Of a stretch of DNA of 64,000 nucleotides, positions 35,480 to 44,183 are shown piece by piece. A model generated the notes under the pieces. It searched no databases, was not told where the DNA came from, and saw only the letters and a program-made list of their open reading frames with translations. This stretch comes from CAJQQY01 sp964564545 (GTDB taxonomy: Bacteria; Bacteroidota; Bacteroidia; Chitinophagales; Saprospiraceae). A program made the translations under genes and the position numbers. The stretch covers positions 1 to 64,000 of the forward strand of contig CAZMBP010000021.1 of NCBI GenBank assembly GCA_964564545.1. Direction: 5' to 3'. Numbering within the stretch: the stretch's first letter is position 1; every line of letters starts with the position of its first letter.

Positions 35480-36511
35480 ATGAAAAATTCATATTTATAT
35501 AACATTATATTCACGGCTCTCTTAGCATTAGTAGTTTCAGGATGTAGCCACGAAACAGATACATTTGATGGCCCTAATTTAATAGATCGTTTTGGCCCTT
35601 TTAGCGTAGATACTGACTTAGGAGTAAGTCAACCACAAGTAGATTTTGCTGTTGGAGAAACGGTTTTCTTCACCGCTGAATTTAATAAAAATGTAAACTG
35701 GGTAGTTGAAATTACTGGAACAGTTAGCGGAGCCGTTAAACGGATTGAAGGATTTGACAAAAGCGTAAATGCTTCCAATGCTCTTTGGGATGGAGGTCCA
35801 ACCAATTTGCCTCTTTTTGCAAACGAGGTATGCAACGTAGTTTTGACAGTACCTGAAGAACCTAGTTATATGGGAACCGGAACAGTTGAAACACTTTCTA
35901 AAAAAGATTATTCAGGCTCAGGTGCTTTGTATACAGATTTCGAATCTGACCTTGGAGTTAATGCTGTAATAGGAAATTTCGAATTTGAATTAACTGCTGA
36001 GTCAGGGCGTCAAACTGATAATCCTGCAGAGGGCGATCATTATTTCCTTGTGGAAGGGACTGATGATGTTGTACCTAATTTCTTTGTAGGTCTTGTTGAA
36101 TTAAAAGCCTCATTAACTGGACAAACTTATGCACCTGTTCCAACTACAGTTCCAGAAGAATTATACTTCAATTGCTTCATGTATAGTGAAGGCACACCAC
36201 ATGGATTAGGAATTCTCGACTTTTATATTGACGAAAATAACAACGGAACTTATGAAGAAGCTGGTGATGTTGCGTTTAGAGTTCCAGTTGATTACAATTT
36301 AGCAACTTGGGATGGATGGATTCAAGTAAGTCATCCAATGAGTGAAATTCAAAGTAATGGTGTTCCCATCACACAAGAACAATTGAGTAAAATAGTTAAT
36401 ATTCGATTGCTCTTAATTTCAGATATGAACTCTCAACCTAATCCTCCAATAAAAGTAGGTTTTGGAATCGACTATATGATATTTACTAATGGAGGACCAT
36501 TGGAATTATAA
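35480..36511 (+). CDS. Surface-type lipoprotein of the barrel operon
   Basis: I chose the ATG at 35480 because it gives a normal lipoprotein signal with Cys22 in 'LVVSGC'; a TTG at 35462 would add six residues. The mature 322 residues are rich in beta strands. They include 'VGETVFFTAEFNKNVNWVVEITGTVSG' (Ig/FnIII-like, about 50-75) and a C-terminal jelly-roll-like part with 'YFNCFMYSEGTPHGLGILDFYIDENNNGTYEEAGD'. The latter holds a possible calcium loop (DENNNGTYEE). There is no SusD-type helical repeat. It may bind glucan beside the barrels. Unknown family. Confidence 0.75.
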   Translation: MKNSYLYNIIFTALLALVVSGCSHETDTFDGPNLIDRFGPFSVDTDLGVSQPQVDFAVGETVFFTAEFNKNVNWVVEITGTVSGAVKRIEGFDKSVNASNALWDGGPTNLPLFANEVCNVVLTVPEEPSYMGTGTVETLSKKDYSGSGALYTDFESDLGVNAVIGNFEFELTAESGRQTDNPAEGDHYFLVEGTDDVVPNFFVGLVELKASLTGQTYAPVPTTVPEELYFNCFMYSEGTPHGLGILDFYIDENNNGTYEEAGDVAFRVPVDYNLATWDGWIQVSHPMSEIQSNGVPITQEQLSKIVNIRLLLISDMNSQPNPPIKVGFGIDYMIFTNGGPLEL

Positions 36512-36536
36512 TTAAAAATAACCAAAAGTATTGAAC

Positions 36537-37733
36537 ATGATTTCATTTAATAAAAAAATTGGTATTCTGTTATTTGCTTGTCTTTTTGTTTTGGCAGGAT
36601 GTGTCCAATTCAAAAAAGTGGCATTGTATGATGGCATTGAACCTCTAGAAAATACTCCTTTACCTACTGATCTATCCTTGATTGTTGAGTCTTTAATTTA
36701 CGATGAAGATGCTACCGATGTTTGGGGACTTGAAAAAGATGTTTGCCAAGAAGCTAGCGTTTCGGATGTGGCATACAACGGAAATGAATCGCTAAAAATC
36801 ACTTGGAATCGAGATGCCAAAGGTTGCGAATTTTCTGGTATTGGAATTGGCTGGGATGGATGGGCAGGAAAAGACCTTTCTCAAATCATGGAAAATGTTG
36901 CCATTCAGATGCATGTTAGAACACAAAAAGGAAAAGCATTTGGATTACCTTTTGTTTTAACTTTAATTGATTATAGCGGAGGAATGGGATTTTGTTACAC
37001 CACCAATAAATTTTTCGAAAGAACTGCGATCGATGAGGAGTGGCAAAAAGTAATTGTACCACTTAAGTATTTTGAAACAGAAAAAGAAAATTTAGATCCT
37101 TCTAATATTGCTCAACTTCAAATCGAATTACAACAAAGTGGAAGTGTATATCTTGACGATATCAGTTTGGTTTTTTATGAAGAAAAAGAAGAGAAACCGT
37201 GGATGGTTGAAGAGGAATTACCAAGTCCAATTGCTGCACCTATTCAAATATTTGATGATGGATTTATCAATAATAATGGATGGGGATTAATTTCTGATAA
37301 ATGTCAATTAATTGAAATGTCTTCTAATGAAAAAAGTGAGGGTAGTAAATCTATTCATGCGAAATGGGACAATACAAAAAATGAATGCAAATTGACTTCA
37401 TTTGGTGTTAGTTGGAATAAATGGAGACCGGTAGATATGACTTCTGTTGCTGATAAAGTTGCTTTTCAATTTGATCTCAAAATGGCAAGTGGTAGTGCTT
37501 CTACTCTACCTGTTTTTATTGGATTTGAAGATTACGAGCGAGCAAAAACTTTCGTGAATTTAAAACCTGAATTCGTAGAAGGTGGCCAATATTCAAATTC
37601 ATGGAAAAAAGTAACTGTTCCAGTTTCTGCAATTCCAGCCACCGTTGATATGAAAAGAATTAAACAACTCTACTTTAATTTAGAGGGCAAAGGTGAGGTA
37701 TATATTGACAATTTGAAAATGGTAAAGCTTTAG
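36537..37733 (+). CDS. Lipoprotein with tandem carbohydrate-binding-like domains
   Basis: The start is set at the ATG 36537, giving a lipoprotein signal with Cys22 ('LFVLAGC'); the TTG at 36531 is less likely. Two related domains follow, about 45-210 and 230-398. Each has 'E.L.YD' or 'IFDDGF', 'WGL..D.CQ', 'G..S....W......C....FGIGW..W', 'LPV(F)L.L.DY' and 'VYIDD(N/I)'. The pattern resembles CBM11/CIA30-type galactose-binding folds. Trp and Asp pairs at matching places in both copies could line a glucan cleft. It is the last gene of the barrel operon and ends at a terminator. Likely role: capture of polysaccharide at the cell surface. Confidence 0.75.
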   Translation: MISFNKKIGILLFACLFVLAGCVQFKKVALYDGIEPLENTPLPTDLSLIVESLIYDEDATDVWGLEKDVCQEASVSDVAYNGNESLKITWNRDAKGCEFSGIGIGWDGWAGKDLSQIMENVAIQMHVRTQKGKAFGLPFVLTLIDYSGGMGFCYTTNKFFERTAIDEEWQKVIVPLKYFETEKENLDPSNIAQLQIELQQSGSVYLDDISLVFYEEKEEKPWMVEEELPSPIAAPIQIFDDGFINNNGWGLISDKCQLIEMSSNEKSEGSKSIHAKWDNTKNECKLTSFGVSWNKWRPVDMTSVADKVAFQFDLKMASGSASTLPVFIGFEDYERAKTFVNLKPEFVEGGQYSNSWKKVTVPVSAIPATVDMKRIKQLYFNLEGKGEVYIDNLKMVKL

Positions 37734-37767
37734 TTTTTAAAGTTTTTCTTAATCAATTCAAAAGAAA

Positions 37768-37802
37768 AAAATGCACTTGATAGTTATTATCAAGTGCATT
37801 TT
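37768..37802. terminator. Bidirectional terminator
   Basis: A 15-bp perfect stem around ATGCACTTGATA, with a 5-nt loop, lies between the convergent ends of the barrel operon (37733) and the histone-like gene (37819). T runs lie on one side and A runs on the other. Confidence 0.9.
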
Positions 37803-37818
37803 AATTTTCACCTATCAA

Positions 37819-38169
37819 TTATTTCTTCTTCTTGGCAGCTCTTTTTTTAGCCGCCACTTTTTTAGCTGCCTTTTTAGCTGCTGCTTTCTTTGCAGCCTTT
37901 TTTGCTGCTGCTTTTTTAAGCGCTTTTTTAGCTGCTGCTTTTTTAGCTGCTTTTTTTAATTTGGCCTTTTTCAATGCCTTTTTCATTTTAGCTTTTTTCA
38001 AAGCTTTTTTAGCTTTTGCTTTCTCAAGCGCCTTTTTAGCTTTCGCTTTCTTGGCTGCCTTTTTAGCTGCTGCTCTCTTTGCAGCCCTTTTTTCCGCTGC
38101 TTTTTTTGCTTCAGCTATTTTAGCCGCTAACTTTGCTTTTGCTGATTTTGCGTTTTTTTTAATTGCCAT
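37819..38169 (-). CDS. Histone H1-like Lys/Ala-rich DNA-binding protein
   Basis: A 116-residue protein made almost only of Lys and Ala in AKKA-type steps, with a few Leu, Arg and Val. It is strongly basic and helix-forming like the tails of eukaryotic H1 and bacterial Hc1/AlgP-like proteins. The ATG at 38169 (MAIKKNAK) is preferred over a TTG nine bases upstream. It probably condenses DNA or RNA. Low complexity prevents family assignment. A TGAC-AAAT-GTCA palindrome lies about 95 bp upstream. Confidence 0.85.
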   Translation of the reverse strand: MAIKKNAKSAKAKLAAKIAEAKKAAEKRAAKRAAAKKAAKKAKAKKALEKAKAKKALKKAKMKKALKKAKLKKAAKKAAAKKALKKAAAKKAAKKAAAKKAAKKVAAKKRAAKKKK

Positions 38170-38264
38170 TGTATGCAAGTTTTTAAATTATAAAATAAGG
38201 TTTCAATTATTAGTAAATGAAACTTAAATATAAGTAAGGTATTGAAATATCAAATTGTGAAAAG

Positions 38265-38276
38265 TGACAAATGTCA
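38265..38276. promoter_or_regulatory. Crp/Fnr-like palindrome TGAC-N4-GTCA
   Basis: TGACAAATGTCA has perfect half-sites with a 4-nt spacer. It lies between the histone-like gene (minus strand) and the T9SS propeller gene (plus strand). The same form occurs at 58984 and, with TGAT, at 59391. Confidence 0.45.
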
Positions 38277-38426
38277 ATCAATATGATGATTTTTGTTTCC
38301 ACTAAAAAAAAACATTTACTTTCTATCATTTTTTCACATAGTGTTATGTAGAAAGGTTTAAATACCTTGATTAATCTTTTTCTTATTAATTTTGAACTCA
38401 AATTTCTTTAAAAAATAATTAAAACT

Positions 38427-41198
38427 ATGAAGACTACTCTAACTCTCATCTTATCTATTTTTATTTCATTTTTTATAAATGCTCAAGATTTGAATTGGGC
38501 AATTCAATTGGCTAGTGATGATAGTAACTCCTCCCTTTCCGGAGATGACATAGCTGTAAATTCTGAGAATGAAATTTTGGTGGCAGGAAATTATTATGGA
38601 ACAGCTGACTTTGATCCAAGTTCTGCAGTTCAAAATCTTAATGCAGGAGGACAAAGAAGCAATTTCATTTTGAAACTAGATGAAAATGGTTCTCTCATTT
38701 GGGTTAACCAATTATTTACAGTTTCAGCAAATGATGATCTAGAGTTTACAATTGACACCGAGGATAATTTTTATGTAGCTGGAAAATTTAGAGAAGAAAC
38801 GGATTTTGATTTTGGAAGTGGTACGACTAGTTTCAATACCGATCAAGGTGAGTATTATGTTGCAAAATATAATACTGATGCAGAACTGATTTGGGTAGCA
38901 CGTTTAGGAAAAGAAAATGAACAAATGTCAATTAGAGATTTAGATATTGACACCAATGGTGATGTGATTGTTGTAGGTAGTTTTGACAATAACATTAAAT
39001 TTACAGATACAAATGATAGTTATTCCCTTTTTTCAAACGGTGAAAATGATGGCTTCATTACAAAAATAAATGGTGACTCTGGCCTATTCCAATGGCAAAC
39101 ACATTTTGGAGGTTCAGATAATGAAGTATTAAATGCTGTAGTTTCAGATGCAGATGGAAATATATTTTTGACTGGAGTATTTTATGAAACTACAGACTTA
39201 AATCCAGGAAACGATGTTTTTTCATTAGAGGCAAATGGAGTTGGTGATGCATTCATTACGAAACTTACGGGTGAAGGAAATTTTGTTTGGGCAGGAGCTA
39301 TTTCTGGACCAGCTACTGAAGTGGGGAAAGATATTATAATGGATAATAATGGCGATTTAATTATTTCAGGAGGATGGGCGCAATTGGCAGATTTTGATAT
39401 GGGACCAGATGAATTTTTATACAACGGTGGAGGTTCGCGAACGTTTATTAATAAAATTGATACTGCTGGAAATTTCATTTGGGTTAATAGATATTCTACG
39501 TTTATTTCTACCTCCGCTAGAGAAATGGTCGTCGATAGCGATAATAATATTTATCAAACAGGAAGTTTTGGAGGCGTGTTTGATGATATTACCGTTTCTA
39601 CAAGTATTGGCAATATTACCTTAACGACTACTGGAAGTTCAGATGCTATTTTATCAAAAATCAATAGCGATGGAGATTTTGTTTGGGCAAAACAAATAAC
39701 TGGATCGGAACAACAATTTGGAGTGGATGTCGCTTTAAATAATAACGGAGAAATTTTAGCTACTGGTGGTTTCAAAGGTTCTGCAGATTTCAATCCGGGA
39801 GATGGCGTTTTTAATTTAGATGCTGGTGAAACTTATGATGCTTTTATAATAAATGTCACACAAAATTGTCCTGATTTTACAGCTGCAATTAAAGATGTAA
39901 ATAATGTGTTATGTTCAGAGGATGGACTTGCTGTAGCAAATGCAATTAATGGACTCCCACCTTATTCTTATGAATGGAATACTAATCCTATCTCGACTGA
40001 TTCATTTGCTAACATTACTCTTACGGGAAATTATCAAGTAACAGTTTCTGATCAAAATGATTGTCAACATATCCTTGGAGTGGCTGTTGGTGGACATGAT
40101 GATGACTCATTTAGTCAATATAATTTAACTGGAAACTTGCATGCAACTAATTTTCGTCCAGGGATGAATACAAATGTTTGGTTGGATGTTTTTAATAGAA
40201 ATTGTTTTTCAACTGATGGTCAAGTAAAATTACTCCCTTCAAATGCACTTTCATTTAATTCAGCTAATCCTGCTCCCGACATGGTTTTAGGAGACACTTT
40301 AATTTGGGATTTTTCAGATATGAATTACGATACAACTCATTTCACTCCTCATATTTCATTGAATGTTTCGACTGCTGCAATGATTGGAGATACAGTTAGT
40401 TTACAAATGATTATTACTCCAACTGCTGATGACGAAGTACCAACTGACAACTTAAAAACTTATTACTTCCCTATTGTAAATGGTTATGACCCAAATGACA
40501 AAAATGTTTACCCTGCTCGTTGTGAAGAAAATTATGTCCTAAATGATGAATTGCTCACTTATACTATTCGATTTCAAAATACCGGAAATGCGGAAGCGAT
40601 CAATATAAAAATTTTAGACACTTTAGATTCTAATCTAGATGTCCAAACGATGAGAGTCTTGGGTAATAGTCATCCATTAATTACTGAAATTCATCAGGAT
40701 AAAATTCTGAATTTTAAGTTTGATAATATCCTTCTTCCTGATAGTTCTTCTAATGAATTAGAAAGTCAAGGTTATGTAGTTTTTGAAATCAAGCCGAAAC
40801 CTAATCTGCCCTTAGATACAAAAATTGAAAATACAGCAAATATCTATTTCGATTTGAATGAAGCCATTGTAACTAATACCATTTCAAATACGATAACTGA
40901 TAATTTACTTAATTGCACACCTTTAGTAAATGTTGAGAATATAAGTTTCAAAAATTTGGAATTCCACCTTTCGCCGAATCCTGCTAAAGATTGGATTCAA
41001 TTAACTTTCCCTGAAAACTTAAATGAAGTGAATTTCCAAATTATAAATAGTCAAGGTCAGGAAGTCTATTTTGGAAAGGAAAATAATAATGGGAATGAAT
41101 TTAAAATCCAAACTGATTTTCTGTCAGAAGGAGTTTACTTTTTTAAAATTCAAAGCGAGGGGAACATGGGAATAAAAAGGTTTGTAAAAATAAAATAA
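38427..41198 (+). CDS. T9SS-exported SBBP-type propeller protein
   Basis: The 923-residue protein has a signal peptide (1-19, 'FINAQ'). Residues about 25-480 contain SBBP-like propeller repeats ('LILKLDENGSLIWVNQL', 'DTNGDVIVVGSFD', 'TKLTGEGNFVWAGAISG', 'NNNGEILATGGFKGSADFNPGDG'). A short SprB-like segment follows around 490-560 ('GLPPYSYEWNTNP'). A DUF11/DUF7619-type domain spans about 690-835 ('GYDPNDKNVYP', 'YTIRFQNTGNAEAINIKILDTLDSNLD'). A C-terminal T9SS sorting domain spans 845-923 ('FHLSPNPAKDWIQL', 'LSEGVYFFKI'). It is probably a large cell-surface or secreted protein. Substrate unknown. Confidence 0.88.
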   Translation: MKTTLTLILSIFISFFINAQDLNWAIQLASDDSNSSLSGDDIAVNSENEILVAGNYYGTADFDPSSAVQNLNAGGQRSNFILKLDENGSLIWVNQLFTVSANDDLEFTIDTEDNFYVAGKFREETDFDFGSGTTSFNTDQGEYYVAKYNTDAELIWVARLGKENEQMSIRDLDIDTNGDVIVVGSFDNNIKFTDTNDSYSLFSNGENDGFITKINGDSGLFQWQTHFGGSDNEVLNAVVSDADGNIFLTGVFYETTDLNPGNDVFSLEANGVGDAFITKLTGEGNFVWAGAISGPATEVGKDIIMDNNGDLIISGGWAQLADFDMGPDEFLYNGGGSRTFINKIDTAGNFIWVNRYSTFISTSAREMVVDSDNNIYQTGSFGGVFDDITVSTSIGNITLTTTGSSDAILSKINSDGDFVWAKQITGSEQQFGVDVALNNNGEILATGGFKGSADFNPGDGVFNLDAGETYDAFIINVTQNCPDFTAAIKDVNNVLCSEDGLAVANAINGLPPYSYEWNTNPISTDSFANITLTGNYQVTVSDQNDCQHILGVAVGGHDDDSFSQYNLTGNLHATNFRPGMNTNVWLDVFNRNCFSTDGQVKLLPSNALSFNSANPAPDMVLGDTLIWDFSDMNYDTTHFTPHISLNVSTAAMIGDTVSLQMIITPTADDEVPTDNLKTYYFPIVNGYDPNDKNVYPARCEENYVLNDELLTYTIRFQNTGNAEAINIKILDTLDSNLDVQTMRVLGNSHPLITEIHQDKILNFKFDNILLPDSSSNELESQGYVVFEIKPKPNLPLDTKIENTANIYFDLNEAIVTNTISNTITDNLLNCTPLVNVENISFKNLEFHLSPNPAKDWIQLTFPENLNEVNFQIINSQGQEVYFGKENNNGNEFKIQTDFLSEGVYFFKIQSEGNMGIKRFVKIK

Positions 41199-41219
41199 TA
41201 CACTATTTCATAAAGATGA

Positions 41220-41258
41220 AAAATCCCGAATTTTGAAGAATCAAGAATTCGGGATTTT
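41220..41258. terminator. Bidirectional terminator
   Basis: A perfect 13-bp stem AAAATCCCGAATT with its complement and a 13-nt loop lies between the convergent genes ending at 41198 and 41289. The stem core matches the terminator at 13898-13937. Confidence 0.85.
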
Positions 41259-41288
41259 TTTATGTTTTTCTTTTCTGAAATAAAACAC

Positions 41289-42821
41289 TTAATGAGAAGT
41301 CAAATAACTTTTGGCCAATCGCATTTCTTCTAATTCATATTCTATTAAAATCTTATCTAATGTTCGACCTACTTTCGTACATATTCTAATCGCTTCTATT
41401 TTTGGCCAAGTTGCTTTTTCTCCTTTTTGAATTAATTCAGCTAATTCCTCTCGAGTTAAAGCTGATAGTAATTTATTTGGTTTAACAACACTAAAGTCAG
41501 CCATAATGTTAATGTCTCCTTTATAATCTTGCTGTACAACTGAATTAACAGTATTAGCAAATAAAGCTAAGGAAGGAATGTATTTGAAAAATCGCTTAGC
41601 GAGGGTATAATTGAACTGCGCAGTTTCTTTGACAACGGCTGTTCCAAATCTTACTATAGGAGCTAAAAACTCGCTTCGCTGAAACGGAGTATTGACAAAA
41701 GGTAAAACCAATGGATTGGTCAAACTTATAATAAAATGGTTGACGCCAAATAGTCTCGCCAAACGTTTAGAAGGCAAATCATTTGACATAGAACCATCTA
41801 TCCATTTTCTAGATGGCAAATAGGCTTGAACTTTTCCTTCTTTATTTTTGGCAAATAATGTTACTGGAGGAAAAACTCCAGGTACTGCACATGATGCCAT
41901 TAATGCAGAACGAATCAATACATTCGGAGAAGCAATTGCATTTAGCAACCGTGATTTTTGTTGTCCTCCATGTGGAGAAACTGAAATATTTATCTTCCTT
42001 CCTGTTTTTTCAAAAGCTTCTTGGAAAGTTAAGTTAGGAATAATAACCTTTATGACCGATTCTAAATCCTTGATACTTAAGGAGCTTCTTTTCTCAGCAA
42101 TATTTTTAAAAATCGTTGCCTCCTTTTCAAGTATTTCAAGCAACAAATCATTCTCTAAAAATTTAATTAAATCTTTATCTGAATGTGTTCCTGCTAAGGC
42201 TGCAAATATAGAACCTGCACTTGACCCTGAAATTACACTTGGAATCAAATGATGCCTAGCTAACATCTTTAAAACACCAGCATGAAAATTACCCAATTGT
42301 CCACCTCCACTTAACATTAATGCTGAGCGTCCAAAACAATGACTAGCACGTCGGAAGAAATCCAACTTATCTTCAAAACTAATGTTTGTATTTTTTTTAT
42401 CTGCTATGTGATTTATGGCATCCACTAACTCATCCACATAATCCTCAATTAATTGCTTGGTTCCCAATAATGCTTTTTCATACAATCTAGGATTTCCCAT
42501 TCCTCCCATATTACCATGCACACCTTCATTTAAGGCAAATAACAAACCTTGATCATCTCCTTGTTCTCGATAAGCACGGATAGTTTCTAATCGCAAATAA
42601 ATTTCATCATTATCATACAAATCACTATGATTCACTTGTTTCCAAGCCTCCATTCCCGATGCTCTATCATGAGTTGCTGCGAGGTCTTTCCACTCCTCAT
42701 AACATTCAGCTTGACTCAATTCCTTTTTTATTTTTTTTAAATCTTTTGAATACATCTGTCTAGGTTTTTGATTAAAAATCAAGTTAGAGAATAATTGAAT
42801 TTTTTCTGCTCTGAAAACCAT
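41289..42821 (-). CDS. Patatin-like lipase with DUF3336 domain
   Basis: The 510-residue protein has an N-terminal DUF3336 domain (about 30-150, 'YEEWKDLAATHD', 'YLRLETIRAYREQGD') and a patatin domain (about 165-365). The oxyanion loop is 'LSGGGQLGNFHAGVL', nucleophile Ser201 is in 'GSSAG' and the dyad Asp342 is in 'DGSMSNDLP'. DUF3336 plus patatin is the layout of yeast Tgl3/4/5 and plant SDP1 triacylglycerol lipases, with bacterial relatives. It likely hydrolyses storage or membrane lipid at the cytoplasmic side, as no signal peptide is present. A second start at residue 23 is possible. Confidence 0.9.
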   Translation of the reverse strand: MVFRAEKIQLFSNLIFNQKPRQMYSKDLKKIKKELSQAECYEEWKDLAATHDRASGMEAWKQVNHSDLYDNDEIYLRLETIRAYREQGDDQGLLFALNEGVHGNMGGMGNPRLYEKALLGTKQLIEDYVDELVDAINHIADKKNTNISFEDKLDFFRRASHCFGRSALMLSGGGQLGNFHAGVLKMLARHHLIPSVISGSSAGSIFAALAGTHSDKDLIKFLENDLLLEILEKEATIFKNIAEKRSSLSIKDLESVIKVIIPNLTFQEAFEKTGRKINISVSPHGGQQKSRLLNAIASPNVLIRSALMASCAVPGVFPPVTLFAKNKEGKVQAYLPSRKWIDGSMSNDLPSKRLARLFGVNHFIISLTNPLVLPFVNTPFQRSEFLAPIVRFGTAVVKETAQFNYTLAKRFFKYIPSLALFANTVNSVVQQDYKGDINIMADFSVVKPNKLLSALTREELAELIQKGEKATWPKIEAIRICTKVGRTLDKILIEYELEEMRLAKSYLTSH

Positions 42822-43114
42822 TTTTAAAAAAAAATTGCTCTCAAGCTAACTTTCGATTAATTCGCTAAGATTCAAATAAACTATTACAAATTACCATAAC
42901 TAGCTTATTATCAGCTATTTGAAAATATTTATTAAATTATAATATCACTTGCTAATATTCAAAACATGTGTATATAATATATCAATTAGAAATATAATTT
43001 ATTAAAGTTACAAATGAGTTACAATAATCAATTTCATTTACCAACCGTGGTATCATTTATTATTATTGTTTTTTAAAACCCAAAACAAAACCAGATCAAT
43101 CTTGTTTTACGACC

Positions 43115-43630
43115 ATGAAAATGATTATAAAAGAAGACCACATTATAACTATTACCTACGAATTAAGGGAAAATAATGAGCAAGGAGAATTGCTTGAAAG
43201 AATGGATGCAAACTATCCCTTCATTTTCTATTTTGGAAATGGAAAACTACTCCCTGAATTTGAGAATCAACTTTTTGGACTTAGTGAAGATGCTTCATTT
43301 GAATTTGTTCTTACGCCAGATCAGGCTTACGGAAAAAGCAATGCTTTAAATATCCTAAAAATTCCAACGGAAGATTTTGTCAAAGCAAGTGATATTCCCT
43401 CACATTATATTCAAGTGGATAATATGGTCAATCTGACTGATGATGAAGGAATAATGCATACTGGAAAAATAAAGGAAATTGAAAAAGATCATATCAAAGT
43501 AAATTTCAATCATATTATGGTTGATAAAACTTTGCATTTTAAGGGGGCTATTCTTTCTATCCGAAAAGCAACTGTTGACGAAATGGTGAAGGGATTTTAT
43601 TTAGAAAGTGAAGATTTACATCATCGATAG
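43115..43630 (+). CDS. SlyD-like FKBP-type peptidyl-prolyl isomerase
   Basis: A 171-residue cytoplasmic protein of the SlyD/FkpB type. The FKBP half has 'ITYELRENNEQGELLERMD' and 'YPFIFYFGNGKLLPEFENQLFGL', with the 'PDQAYGK' loop. The insert-in-flap chaperone domain follows (about 78-130), and the chain returns to FKBP with 'INFNHIMVDKTLHFKGAIL'-like residues. The His/Cys-rich metal-binding tail of E. coli SlyD is absent, so a role in nickel delivery to the hyp system is less likely. The 293 bp upstream contain no gene I can see. Confidence 0.9.
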   Translation: MKMIIKEDHIITITYELRENNEQGELLERMDANYPFIFYFGNGKLLPEFENQLFGLSEDASFEFVLTPDQAYGKSNALNILKIPTEDFVKASDIPSHYIQVDNMVNLTDDEGIMHTGKIKEIEKDHIKVNFNHIMVDKTLHFKGAILSIRKATVDEMVKGFYLESEDLHHR

Positions 43631-44183
43631 TCTTCCTTCTTTAGAAACTTAATTTGGGTTAATTGAGATTATTAGACTTTATTCGATGGACGTTGAACGT
43701 TAGACGTTTTACGGCCCATCATACAATTCTATTTCGAATAAACTATATTCATTTTAGCTAACATTAATTACTCATCACAACTTTAAAATTATCACCTTCC
43801 TTTAGAGACTATTTTGAAATTAATTGCAGAATTTTTTATGCATCTTTTTTTTACCACTTTTCGTTTTTCACCTCTCTAACTAGCACTTCAAAATAATCAG
43901 CTACAACATTTCTTTCAATACCAACTTGACTTCCTACCGCAAACAAATCCAAAAGTTCCATTTGGAGTCTTACAAATAAGAAATTTGATCATCCAAAGTA
44001 TCCAATTGACTGAAAAGTAGATTGACAAAAAATATTAATATCGCTAGTATTAAAGGTTTCATAAATTTTATATTTTAAAAATATTAAAAAGGGAAAAAAA
44101 TTCCATTGCGTTAATTTAGTTTAAAAATTAAGTACTATCTTTTCGAATTATAATCGATTAATATTTTTCAAAAGATAACACAT
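43631..44183. other. 553-bp intergenic region with short repeats and a broken gene
   Basis: At 43688-43710 the pentamer ACGTT recurs three times in a 22-bp stretch (GACGTT, GAACGTT, GACGTT), a kind of simple repeat common between Bacteroidota genes. The broken minus-strand gene at 43851-44062 takes most of the rest. No promoter for the GH3 gene at 44184 is obvious. Confidence 0.5.
43851..44062 (-). pseudogene. Frameshifted small secreted-protein gene
   Basis: From ATG at 44062 the frame encodes a clear signal peptide ('MKPLILAILIFFVNLLFSQ') and 11 more residues, then stops at 43970. One frame over, and without a gap, the sequence continues for about 38 sense codons ('LQMELLDLFAVGSQVGIER', 'NVVADYFEVLVREV') to a TAA at 43851. 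A single-base indel would restore a protein of about 68 residues. This may be a real recent frameshift or a sequencing error. Confidence 0.5.

Noticed and set aside
37832..38227. Plus-strand frame rich in Ala, Phe and Leu opposite the histone-like gene
   Set aside because: It is the antisense reading of AAR/GCN codons, which gives long Phe/Ala runs; not a real membrane protein.
43680..43720. Possible CRISPR or iteron in the ACGTT repeats
   Set aside because: Only three short, unevenly spaced units; no regular spacers and no cas or rep gene nearby.
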